Shown: piece by piece, positions 19,723 through 26,883 of the stretch
Numbering within the stretch: position 1 is the stretch's first letter
How the letters are laid out: each line of letters starts with the position of its first letter
Origin: ZC4RG30 sp965652645
GTDB lineage: Bacteria; Pseudomonadota; Gammaproteobacteria; Steroidobacterales; Steroidobacteraceae
Direction of reading: 5' to 3'
DNA length: 33,192 nucleotides
NCBI GenBank assembly: GCA_965652645.1
Contig: CBFGXE010000034.1
Location: 1-33,192 of the forward strand
Made by a program: the position numbers and the translations under genes
Notes under the pieces: model-generated
The model's database searches: none
What the model saw: the letters and a program-made list of their open reading frames with translations, nothing else
What the model was told of the DNA's origin: nothing

Positions 19723-20808
19723 ATGAAAGCCTCGATCCGACAGAAACTTGAGAAGACAGCCGAGCGGTTCGAGGAGGTCGGGCGCCTGCTGGCCGACCCG
19801 GCGATAGCCGGGGGCTCGGATACGTTTCGCGAACTTTCAATGGAATACGCGCGCCTGGAACCAGTGGCGGCGGAGTTCCGCGCGCACCTGGACCTGGAAA
19901 CGCAACTGCGCGCGGCACGGGAGCTTTCCGAAGACGCCGACCCGCAGATGCGCGAGATGGGGCAGGAGGAGAGCCTGCGCCTCACCGCCCTGATCGGCGA
20001 GCATGAGCATGCCCTGGCGCTGCTGCTGCTGCCGAAGGATCCCCGCGACGAGCGCAACATCTACCTGGAGGTGCGCGCCGGCACCGGGGGTGACGAGGCG
20101 GCCATCTTTGCCGGCGACCTGCACCGCATGTACACCCGCTACGCGGAGGGCCGCGGGTGGCAGGTGGAAATCCTCTCCGAAAGCCCGGGCGAGCACGGCG
20201 GCTACAAGGAAGTGATCAGCCGCATCGTCGGCCGCGGGGCGTTCTCCGCGTTCAAGTTCGAGTCGGGTACGCACCGCGTGCAGCGCGTGCCGGAGACCGA
20301 GGCCCAGGGACGCATCCACACCTCCGCCTGCACGGTGGCGGTGCTGCCCGAGCTCGACGAGATCGAGGACATCCAGATCAATCCGGCGGACCTGCGCATC
20401 GACACTTTCCGCGCCTCCGGCGCCGGCGGCCAGCACGTGAACAAGACCGACTCGGCCATCCGCATCACCTACCTGCCCACCGGGCTGGTGGTGGAATGCC
20501 AGGACGAGCGCTCGCAGCACAAGAACCGGTCGCGCGCCATGGCGCTGCTGAAGGCGCGGCTGCTGGCCGCGGAACAGGAGAAGCAGGCCAGCGCGCAGGC
20601 CCGCTCGCGCAAGCTGCAGGTGGGCAGCGGCGACCGCTCCGAGCGCATCCGCACCTACAACTTCCCGCAGGGCCGGGTCACCGACCATCGCATCAACCTC
20701 ACCCTCTACAAGCTCGGGGAGGTGATGAACGGCGCGCTGGATGAGCTGCTCACCGCCCTGCAGACCGAATTCCAGGCCGAAGAGCTGGCGGCGCAGACGG
20801 CAGAGTGA
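19723..20808 (+). CDS. prfA: Peptide chain release factor 1
   Basis: RF1 recognises UAA and UAG in the ribosomal A site and triggers peptide release. The protein has 361 residues, the usual length. Helical domain 1 spans about 1-100, and YLEVRAGTGGDEAAIFAGDL opens the core. The stop-codon-reading PxT motif is P190-E-T (RVPETEAQGRIHTSA), typical of RF1 rather than the SPF of RF2. The catalytic GGQ is at 235-237 (SGAGGQHVNKTDSA), whose glutamine is normally methylated by PrmC. The ATG at 19723 gives MKASIRQKLE. hemA, which usually precedes prfA, is not here, and prmC is separated from it by 3 kb. Confidence 0.97.
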   Translation: MKASIRQKLEKTAERFEEVGRLLADPAIAGGSDTFRELSMEYARLEPVAAEFRAHLDLETQLRAARELSEDADPQMREMGQEESLRLTALIGEHEHALALLLLPKDPRDERNIYLEVRAGTGGDEAAIFAGDLHRMYTRYAEGRGWQVEILSESPGEHGGYKEVISRIVGRGAFSAFKFESGTHRVQRVPETEAQGRIHTSACTVAVLPELDEIEDIQINPADLRIDTFRASGAGGQHVNKTDSAIRITYLPTGLVVECQDERSQHKNRSRAMALLKARLLAAEQEKQASAQARSRKLQVGSGDRSERIRTYNFPQGRVTDHRINLTLYKLGEVMNGALDELLTALQTEFQAEELAAQTAE

Positions 20809-20834
20809 GCGGCGGCGGAGTCGCGGCGCGCGGG

Positions 20835-22265
20835 TCAGCCGGCAAGCAATGCGCCCAGCCGGCGGATCGCCGCCTCGGTGGCCGCCGTCACCGGGTAACC
20901 CGCGTTGAGCCTGAGACAGTTGCCATAGCGGCCGGAGGCCGAGAACATCGCGCCCGGCACGAACTGCACGCCCATGGGCGCGGCCTTCTCGTACAGCCCC
21001 ATGGTGTCGACGTTGCCGGCCAGTTCCACCCACAGCACGAATCCGCCCGCCGGGCGGGTGAGCCGCGTGCCCTCCGGGAAGTGGTCCTGCACGCTCTGGG
21101 AAAGCTGCGTCACCTGCCGCGCGCAGCGCTCCCGCAGCCTCTTCAGGTGCCGCTCGTAGCGGCCGCTGGCCAGGAAGTCCGCCAGCATTTCCTGGGACAG
21201 CATGGCGGTGGCGCCGGACATCACGTTCTTCATGGCGCGCAGCGTGTCGCGGTGGCGGCCGGGCTCGATGAAGCCGATGCGCGCACCCGGCGCCAGCGTC
21301 TTGGAGAACGACGAGCACAGCAGCACGCGGCCATCGGTGTCGAAGGCCTTGCACGGCAGCGGACGCGGTCCGTCCAGCGGCAGGTCGCCGTAGATGTCAT
21401 CCTCGATCAGCGCGATGTCCGCCTCGCGGCACAGCCGTACCAGCTCACGCTTGCGCGCCTCGGGCATGCAGCTGCCGGTGGGATTGCTGAAGTTGGCGAT
21501 GGTCATGCAGGCGCGCACGCCACCGCCGGCGCGGCTTGAAAGCAGCTCGCGCAGTGCCGCCACCGACATGCCCTCCCCCGGATGCGCGGGAACTTCGAGC
21601 ACCTTGATGCCCAGGCTTTCCGCCAGCTGCAGGAAACCGAAGTAGGTCGGGGATTCCACCGCGATGGTGTCGCCCGGCCGCGCCACGGCGCGCAGCGCCA
21701 GGGTCAGCGCCTCCATGCAGCCGTTGGTGATGACCAGCTCGCGGGCGTCCAGCCGCATGCCGATGTGCGCGTAGTGCGCGGCGACCTGCGCGCGCAGCGC
21801 CGCGCTGCCGCCCATGCGCCGTGCGTAGGTGGCCAGTTCCATGGGATTGCGCCGCGCCGCGCGCACCAGGCTGGCCCGAAGGGCTGCCTGCGGAAACAGC
21901 GCGGGATCGGGGATGGCTTCCCCCAGCCGTGCCAGCGAGGGATCAAGGCTGGCCTCGGCGAAGCGCTTGAGCATGGCCTGCGCGCCGGCCAGGCGGGCGG
22001 TGCGCGGCAGGGGCACGGTGGTGGGAGGCGCGGGCTGCGCGCGCGGCGGCACCACGAAATACCCGGACTTCGGCCGCGCCTCGATCAGGCCGCGCTGCTC
22101 CAGCACCCGCAGCGATGCCACCGCCGTGGTGATGCTGATGCCGCGCTGGCGGGCCAGCCTGCGCACCGAGGGCACGCGGCTGCGCGGCGGGAGCTGGCCG
22201 GAGGCGATCAGGCCGGCCAGGTCATCGGCCACGGCCTGGTAGAGGGGTTCGGCTGCCTGGTCCAT
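20835..22265 (-). CDS. MocR/PdxR-type transcriptional regulator (GntR wHTH fused to aminotransferase fold)
   Basis: PLP-dependent transcription factor, 476 residues. The N-terminal GntR winged helix is at 1-75 (LYQAVADDLAGLIASG; PSVRRLARQRGISITTAVASLRVLEQRGLI with a SGYFV wing). A Pro-rich linker (75-95) leads to a class-I aminotransferase domain with PTYFGF, NFSNPTG, the DDIYGD cofactor segment, and Schiff-base Lys322 in SSFSKTLAPGARIGF. The ATG at 22265 matches the wHTH beginning; the open frame continues 73 codons upstream through the divergent exporter's promoter and is rejected. It diverges from a LysE/RhtB exporter, so control of that gene and of itself in response to an amino acid or PLP is inferred. 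The ligand is unknown. Confidence 0.93.
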   Translation of the reverse strand: MDQAAEPLYQAVADDLAGLIASGQLPPRSRVPSVRRLARQRGISITTAVASLRVLEQRGLIEARPKSGYFVVPPRAQPAPPTTVPLPRTARLAGAQAMLKRFAEASLDPSLARLGEAIPDPALFPQAALRASLVRAARRNPMELATYARRMGGSAALRAQVAAHYAHIGMRLDARELVITNGCMEALTLALRAVARPGDTIAVESPTYFGFLQLAESLGIKVLEVPAHPGEGMSVAALRELLSSRAGGGVRACMTIANFSNPTGSCMPEARKRELVRLCREADIALIEDDIYGDLPLDGPRPLPCKAFDTDGRVLLCSSFSKTLAPGARIGFIEPGRHRDTLRAMKNVMSGATAMLSQEMLADFLASGRYERHLKRLRERCARQVTQLSQSVQDHFPEGTRLTRPAGGFVLWVELAGNVDTMGLYEKAAPMGVQFVPGAMFSASGRYGNCLRLNAGYPVTAATEAAIRRLGALLAG

Positions 22266-22272
22266 GTGGAAA

Positions 22273-22311
22273 CTGTACCCTGAACATTTACGGATTTGTG
22301 TATCTGTACCC
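22273..22311. promoter_or_regulatory. Direct-repeat operator candidate for the MocR regulator
   Basis: CTGTACCC occurs twice in the same orientation (22273-22280 and 22304-22311), with starts 31 bp apart, about three helical turns, inside the 76-bp gap between the regulator and the exporter. MocR proteins such as GabR bind direct repeats about three turns apart, so this is a strong operator candidate. The copy nearer the regulator contains TACAGT on the minus strand, which could also serve as its -10. Confidence 0.6.
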
Positions 22312-22341
22312 CTTCTTGCGCCTGCGCAATGCTCCGCGCCC

Positions 22342-22962
22342 ATGAATGCACTGAGCATCACGCTGGGCCCGATGGTCCTGTTCTGCCTGGTGGCCTCGAT
22401 CACCCCCGGGCCCAACAACCTGCTGCTGATGCGCTCGGGCGCCACCTTCGGCATCCGCCGCTCGGCCAGCCACATGCTGGGCATCCAGCTCGGGTGCGTG
22501 TGCCTGCTGCTGCTGTGCTACCTCGGCATCGGCGCCATGCTGGTCGCCCTGCCCGCCGCCTTCACGCTGCTGCGCTGGGCCTGTTTCGCCTACCTGCTGT
22601 GGCTGGCCTGGGCCATCCTGCGTGATGGCCACGCGCCACGCGCTGCGGAACCTGGCGCTCCGCGTTCCGTCGGCCGGCCCATGCAGTGGCATGAATCCAC
22701 GCTGTTCCAGCTCATCAACCCCAAGGCGTGGATGATGGCCATCACCATCACCAGCGCGTTCTACGGTGCCAGCGCGCCGCGTGGTGCCGATGTCGCGGTG
22801 GCGGCAGTGGCCTGGGTGGCCGTCGGCACACCGAGCATGCTGGTGTGGACCGTCTGGGGCGCGTCCATCGACAAGGTGCTGCGCCGGCAGCGGGAGCGGC
22901 AGGTGTATGCCTGGGTGATGTCGCTGGCAGTGGCGGTCACCGCCGTGTGGATGCTGCGCTGA
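22342..22962 (+). CDS. LysE/RhtB-family amino-acid exporter
   Basis: Inner-membrane amino-acid efflux protein, 206 residues with about six hydrophobic segments, the family's normal size. The N-terminal signature LVASITPGPNNLLLMRSGATFGIRRS (ITPGPNN core) is diagnostic, and FQLINPKAWMMAIT is the conserved motif in the middle. The ATG at 22342 gives MNALSITLGPMVLF and places the first helix correctly. The frame stays open upstream to the MocR start, but that part covers the operator region. Exported amino acid unknown; closest in style to the threonine/homoserine and cysteine/O-acetylserine exporters. Probably regulated by the divergent MocR protein. Confidence 0.93.
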   Translation: MNALSITLGPMVLFCLVASITPGPNNLLLMRSGATFGIRRSASHMLGIQLGCVCLLLLCYLGIGAMLVALPAAFTLLRWACFAYLLWLAWAILRDGHAPRAAEPGAPRSVGRPMQWHESTLFQLINPKAWMMAITITSAFYGASAPRGADVAVAAVAWVAVGTPSMLVWTVWGASIDKVLRRQRERQVYAWVMSLAVAVTAVWMLR

Positions 22963-22983
22963 GCGGGCCGCACCCGGGATGGA

Positions 22984-23790
22984 TCAGGGGCGCGCGAGGC
23001 TGGTCGCGGCCCGCCAGGCACTGACCGTCACTGCACCGCCGTACACCACCGGCAGCGCCAGGATCAGTCCCATCAGCCAGCGCGAGAGCGCCAGCCCGTT
23101 GGCGTCGGGCGTGGCCTGCCCGGCCAGTCCCATCACCACGCCGATGAAGATGCCCACCAGCAGCACGAACACCAGCACGCTGGCCAGCAGCGCGAAGGCG
23201 AGCTGCACGAAGGTCATCCAGCGGCCGCGCACCAGTGCCACGCTGGCACCCAGCGCAGCCAGCGGCCCGGACTGCATGGCCACCAGCGCCGGCCAGGCAA
23301 ACCAGCCGAATACCAGCAACCCGGCGGCTGCCAGCGTGAGCAGCGCGGCCAGCACGTCGAATCCAGCCCACGCCGTGGCGAGCATGGGCGGGACCATCGG
23401 CACGACCAGGGCCAGCATCACAACCAGCACCTGTGGCACGTCGCGGGCAGCCCCGCGCAGGGCATCCAGCACCCGCAGCGGCTCACCGGCGGCAATGGCA
23501 AACTGCTGGCGCAGCACGGCGCCATAGCAGATGAGCGTGAGCACCACGCAGGCAGCAGACAGTCCCCACCACTCCCGCGTGTAGGCCATGCCGCGCGGCA
23601 GCCCGCTGCTGACGGCCTCGGCGCCCGGGGTGGCGCCGGCAGCCACGCCGACGACGGCCAGCGGCAGGCATACGGGCAGGCAGGCCTTGAACAGCGGCCA
23701 TGCCGCACCGAGGATGTCGCGCGCGGACAGGCTGGCGGCGACGGGCAGCGGCGGCCGGGGCTGCGCGCTGGTTGGACCGGAACTGGACAA
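22984..23790 (-). CDS. Multi-pass membrane protein of unknown function
   Basis: I do not recognise a specific family with certainty. From a TTG start at 23790 it has 268 residues: a Pro/Ser-rich cytoplasmic start, then about six hydrophobic segments. The segment ALGASVALVRGRWMTFVQLAF, placed between the fourth and fifth helices, resembles the repeated motif of YciC and glycerophosphodiester-phosphodiesterase-type membrane domains; this likeness is weak. The TTG is chosen because AGGA lies 6 nt upstream and there is no ATG before residue ~67. The longer open frame would overlap prmC. It converges with the LysE-type gene (21 nt) and diverges from prmC. No function is proposed. Confidence 0.75.
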   Translation of the reverse strand: MSSSGPTSAQPRPPLPVAASLSARDILGAAWPLFKACLPVCLPLAVVGVAAGATPGAEAVSSGLPRGMAYTREWWGLSAACVVLTLICYGAVLRQQFAIAAGEPLRVLDALRGAARDVPQVLVVMLALVVPMVPPMLATAWAGFDVLAALLTLAAAGLLVFGWFAWPALVAMQSGPLAALGASVALVRGRWMTFVQLAFALLASVLVFVLLVGIFIGVVMGLAGQATPDANGLALSRWLMGLILALPVVYGGAVTVSAWRAATSLARP

Positions 23791-23846
23791 GGGGAATCCT
23801 GCAGGTGGAAACGGAAGGCGGCGGCAATTTAGCAGAGGCGGGCACC

Positions 23847-24689
23847 GTGCGAGCACTGCTGGCACGCGCGCGCTCGGCCGGCGTGGACCGGCTGGATGCC
23901 GAGCTGCTGCTGGCCGCGCTGCTGCGGCGTGATCGCGCGCAGCTCGTGGCCTTCGACGAGGCCGGGGTCGATCCGCTGGTGGCGGCCATGTTCCAGGCGG
24001 CCGTCGAGCGCCGCGCCGGCGGCGAGCCGCTGGCCTACATCACCGGCGTGAAGGAATTCTGGTCGCTGCCGCTGTCAGTGGCGCCGGGCGTGCTGGTGCC
24101 GCGTCCGGAAACCGAGCTGCTGGTGGAGCTGTGCCTCGCGCATTGCAGGACCGGCCCGGCGCGGGATGACACGCCTTCCATGACCGGATCACCTGTGCCG
24201 CGCGTTGCAGACCTGGGTACAGGCAGCGGCGCCATTGCACTTGCCCTGGCACGCGAACGACCGCAATGGCGCATCGTGGCTACCGACCGTTCGGCGGCTG
24301 CGCTGGAGATTGCCGCCATCAACTGCCGGCGGCTGGGCATCGGCAACGTGGAGCTGCGCCAGGGCAGCTGGTGCGCAGCACTGGATGGCCATTTCGACGC
24401 CATCCTCAGCAATCCCCCCTACATCGCCCCTGCCGACCCGGCACTGGACCAGCTGCAGCACGAACCGGCCGAGGCACTCGTTGCCGGTGACAATGGATTC
24501 GCGGACCTCTTCGCCATCGCCCGCTGCGCACGCAACCACATCACCGCCGGCGGACTGCTGCTGCTGGAACACGGCGCGACCCAGGCCCCGGGGCTTGGCG
24601 AGGAACTGGCCCGACTGGGCTATCGCGACATCGCGGTGCATCGCGACCTGGCCGGGCACGATCGCGTCACCCGCGCTGTCTGGCCCTGA
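23847..24689 (+). CDS. prmC: Release factor glutamine methyltransferase PrmC (HemK)
   Basis: SAM-dependent enzyme that methylates the glutamine of the GGQ motif in RF1 and RF2. With the GTG at 23847 it has 280 residues, as in E. coli (277). Helical N-terminal substrate domain (VDRLDAELLLAALLRR; GGEPLAYITGVKEFWSLPLSV), then VPRPETELLVE. SAM site VADLGTGSGAIALALA. The diagnostic glutamine-methyltransferase motif NPPY occurs in LSNPPYIAPADP. An insert of about ten residues lies before the SAM site. Another GTG at 23805 with AAGGGGA upstream would add 14 residues and remains possible. It normally follows prfA directly; here three unrelated genes intervene. Confidence 0.94.
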   Translation: MRALLARARSAGVDRLDAELLLAALLRRDRAQLVAFDEAGVDPLVAAMFQAAVERRAGGEPLAYITGVKEFWSLPLSVAPGVLVPRPETELLVELCLAHCRTGPARDDTPSMTGSPVPRVADLGTGSGAIALALARERPQWRIVATDRSAAALEIAAINCRRLGIGNVELRQGSWCAALDGHFDAILSNPPYIAPADPALDQLQHEPAEALVAGDNGFADLFAIARCARNHITAGGLLLLEHGATQAPGLGEELARLGYRDIAVHRDLAGHDRVTRAVWP

Positions 24690-24741
24690 AGGCACAGGCC
24701 CTGTAGTGTTGCGCCCCTCCCCCTTCCTGCAAGGAACCGAC

Positions 24742-25239
24742 ATGGTCCGCTTCGAAACTTCCCTCGGCGATTTCACCCTCGAACTGGATGCGCAGAAGGC
24801 GCCAGTGACCGTGGCCAACTTCCTTTCCTATGTGGATGAAGGTTTCTTCGACGGGCTGATCTTCCACCGCGTGATCCCCGGCTTCATGATCCAGGGTGGT
24901 GGTTTCACTCCCGACATGGCCCAGAAGAACGGCAAGGGCCCGATCAGGAACGAGGCCACCAACGGCCTGCAGAACAAGCGCGGCACCATCGCGATGGCGC
25001 GCACCAACGTGGTGGATTCGGCCACCTCGCAGTTCTTCATCAATCTGGTGGACAACGACTTCCTCGACCACCAGGGCCCGGCCAGCTACGGCTATGCAGT
25101 GTTCGGGCAGGTGACGGAAGGCCTGGACACCATCGACCGCATCGCCAGCGAACGCACCGGCCGCAGCAAGGGCCACGATGACGTGCCTGTCACTCCGGTG
25201 GTGATCAAGTCCGCCCGGCGCGTCGAGCGCGCAAGCTGA
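24742..25239 (+). CDS. ppiB: Peptidyl-prolyl cis-trans isomerase, cyclophilin type (PpiB-like)
   Basis: Cytoplasmic cyclophilin that speeds proline isomerisation during folding, 165 residues, the normal size for PpiB. No signal peptide, unlike PpiA. Conserved active-site blocks are present: FHRVIPGFMIQGGGF with the catalytic Arg, GTIAMARTNVVDSATSQFFI, and YAVFGQVTEGLDTID. The ATG at 24742 has a clear AAGGA Shine-Dalgarno sequence 6 nt upstream. It follows prmC by 52 nt and precedes mtgA by 18 nt; it may be co-transcribed with mtgA. Confidence 0.95.
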   Translation: MVRFETSLGDFTLELDAQKAPVTVANFLSYVDEGFFDGLIFHRVIPGFMIQGGGFTPDMAQKNGKGPIRNEATNGLQNKRGTIAMARTNVVDSATSQFFINLVDNDFLDHQGPASYGYAVFGQVTEGLDTIDRIASERTGRSKGHDDVPVTPVVIKSARRVERAS

Positions 25240-25257
25240 AGGGGCGCGAACCGGCAG

Positions 25258-25983
25258 ATGGGCAGCAGGCGAAGCGTCGGCCGGCGCCTGCTGCGCCTTG
25301 CACTGTGGTCGGTGCTGGCGATGGCGGGACTGTCGGTGCTGATGGTGGCCGTGCTGCGTTTTGTGGATCCCTGGACCAGCGGCGTCATGCTGCAGGAGCG
25401 CGTCCGGTCCTGGTTTGATGAAGACGCCAGGCCATTCGTGCTCCGCCACGAATGGCGCGACCATCAGGCCATCTCACCCCAGCTCGCCCTGGCCGTGGTG
25501 GCCTCCGAGGACCAGCGTTTCCCGGCGCATCGGGGATTTGATTTCCGCCAGATCAAGGCCGCGCTGGACGCCGCGGACCGCGGCGGCCGCATGCGCGGGG
25601 CCAGCACCATCTCGCAGCAGGTGGCGAAGAACCTGTTCCTGTGGAACGGTCGCAGCTGGGTGCGCAAGGGTGCAGAGGCCTGGTTCACGCTGCTGATCGA
25701 GGCGCTGTGGCCCAAGCAGCGCATCCTCGAGGTGTACCTGAACATCGCCGAATTCGGCCCGGGCATCCATGGCGCCGAAGCCGCGGCACAGGCCTTCTTC
25801 GGCGAGCCCGCCGCCCGCCTGTCACGACCGGAGGCCGCGCGGCTCGCCGCGGTGCTGCCGAACCCGAAGCGGATGAATGCCGGCCGGCCCAGCGCCTACG
25901 TGCTGCGGCGGCAGGGCGAGATCGAACGGCAGATGGCCGCGCTGGGCGGCACCGCCTGGCTCAGGCAGCAGCTTGAACGCTGA
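25258..25983 (+). CDS. mtgA: Monofunctional biosynthetic peptidoglycan transglycosylase MtgA
   Basis: Inner-membrane GT51 glycosyltransferase that polymerises lipid II into glycan strands without a transpeptidase domain. The 241 residues fit MtgA. One transmembrane anchor (about 11-35), then the GT51 motifs in order: VVASEDQRFPAHRGFDF with catalytic Glu84, GASTISQQVAKNLFLW (116-128), RKGAEAWFTLLIEALWPK and RILEVYLNIAEFGPGIHG. ATG at 25258, 18 nt after ppiB. Its stop is immediately next to the hslO stop on the other strand, with TGATCA shared as the two stop codons. Confidence 0.96.
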   Translation: MGSRRSVGRRLLRLALWSVLAMAGLSVLMVAVLRFVDPWTSGVMLQERVRSWFDEDARPFVLRHEWRDHQAISPQLALAVVASEDQRFPAHRGFDFRQIKAALDAADRGGRMRGASTISQQVAKNLFLWNGRSWVRKGAEAWFTLLIEALWPKQRILEVYLNIAEFGPGIHGAEAAAQAFFGEPAARLSRPEAARLAAVLPNPKRMNAGRPSAYVLRRQGEIERQMAALGGTAWLRQQLER

Positions 25984-26883
25984 TCAATTCAGGCTGTCAG
26001 TGCCCGGATCGGAGCCGGGCAGGAACAGCCGGGCGGCATCCACGGCATCAAACACATAGGGACGGCGGCAGAACTCGCAGGTCACGCTGACCTCGCCCTG
26101 CTCGCTGAGGATGGATTCCACTTCCTCGCGGCCCAGGCCGCGCAGCATGGTGGCCACCCGCTCGCGGTCGCAGCGACAGGCGAAGCGCACGTCCTCGCCA
26201 TCGAACAGGCGCACTTCGTGGCCGGCAAAGAGGCTGCCCAGCAGTTCCTCCGGCGCGGCGGCGAGCAGCTCGGTGGGGCCGACGGTGGACATCAGCGCCG
26301 TGACTTCCTCCCACAGGTCCCGGGCGGCAGCCGCGGCGGACTCCGAGGCACCGCTCGCGGGCAGCTTCTGCAGCAGCAGGCCGCCGGCATGGAATTCATC
26401 GGCCGCCAGCACGATCACGGTGGGCAACTGCTCTGAAGCGGCGAAATAACTCTCCAGCGACCTTGCCAGCGAGGATGCCTCCAGCGGCACCACGCCCTGC
26501 CAGGGCGAAGCGCCACCGCCCTGCTCCACGCTGACCACCAGCCTGCCGCCGTTGATAAGCCGGGGGAAATCGGCCACGGCGGCGGAGGCCTCGTCCTTCA
26601 CATGCGCCACGCCCCGGATGGTGCGCGTATCGGTGGACTGTGCCACCAGCATCGACACCGGCCCGCTGCTGCCGGTGAGCTGCAGGGTGAGCGTGCCGGT
26701 GAACTTGAGCGAGGCCGACAGCAGGGATGCCGCCGCCAGCGCCTCGCCCAGCAGGTGCAGGGCCGGTGGCGGCAGCGCCTGGTGCGCGCGGGCCTCGATC
26801 CAGCTGCGCGCCAGGCGCACCCAGTGCCCGCGCACGGGCGCGTCCTCGAACAGGAAGCGCCGCAGGCGGTCCTCTTCGCTCAC
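25984..26883 (-). CDS. hslO: Redox-regulated chaperone Hsp33
   Basis: Cytoplasmic holdase activated by oxidation and unfolding, 299 residues. The N-terminal domain begins DRLRRFLFEDAPVRGHWVRL, followed by the family's GEALAAASLLSASLKF and RGVAHV segments. The redox zinc switch is complete at the C-terminus: C236-x-C238 (ACRCDRERV) and C269-x-x-C272 (CEFCRRPYVF). The start is a GTG at 26883 that overlaps the gatB stop as GTGA, implying translational coupling as the last gene of gatC-gatA-gatB-hslO. The residues after the zinc site (PGSDPGTDSLN) are a short disordered tail. Confidence 0.96.
   Translation of the reverse strand: MSEEDRLRRFLFEDAPVRGHWVRLARSWIEARAHQALPPPALHLLGEALAAASLLSASLKFTGTLTLQLTGSSGPVSMLVAQSTDTRTIRGVAHVKDEASAAVADFPRLINGGRLVVSVEQGGGASPWQGVVPLEASSLARSLESYFAASEQLPTVIVLAADEFHAGGLLLQKLPASGASESAAAAARDLWEEVTALMSTVGPTELLAAAPEELLGSLFAGHEVRLFDGEDVRFACRCDRERVATMLRGLGREEVESILSEQGEVSVTCEFCRRPYVFDAVDAARLFLPGSDPGTDSLN

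Noticed and set aside
22266..22484. 73-codon extension of the MocR gene
   Set aside because: Would run through the divergent promoter/operator and into the exporter gene; the wHTH begins normally at 22265.
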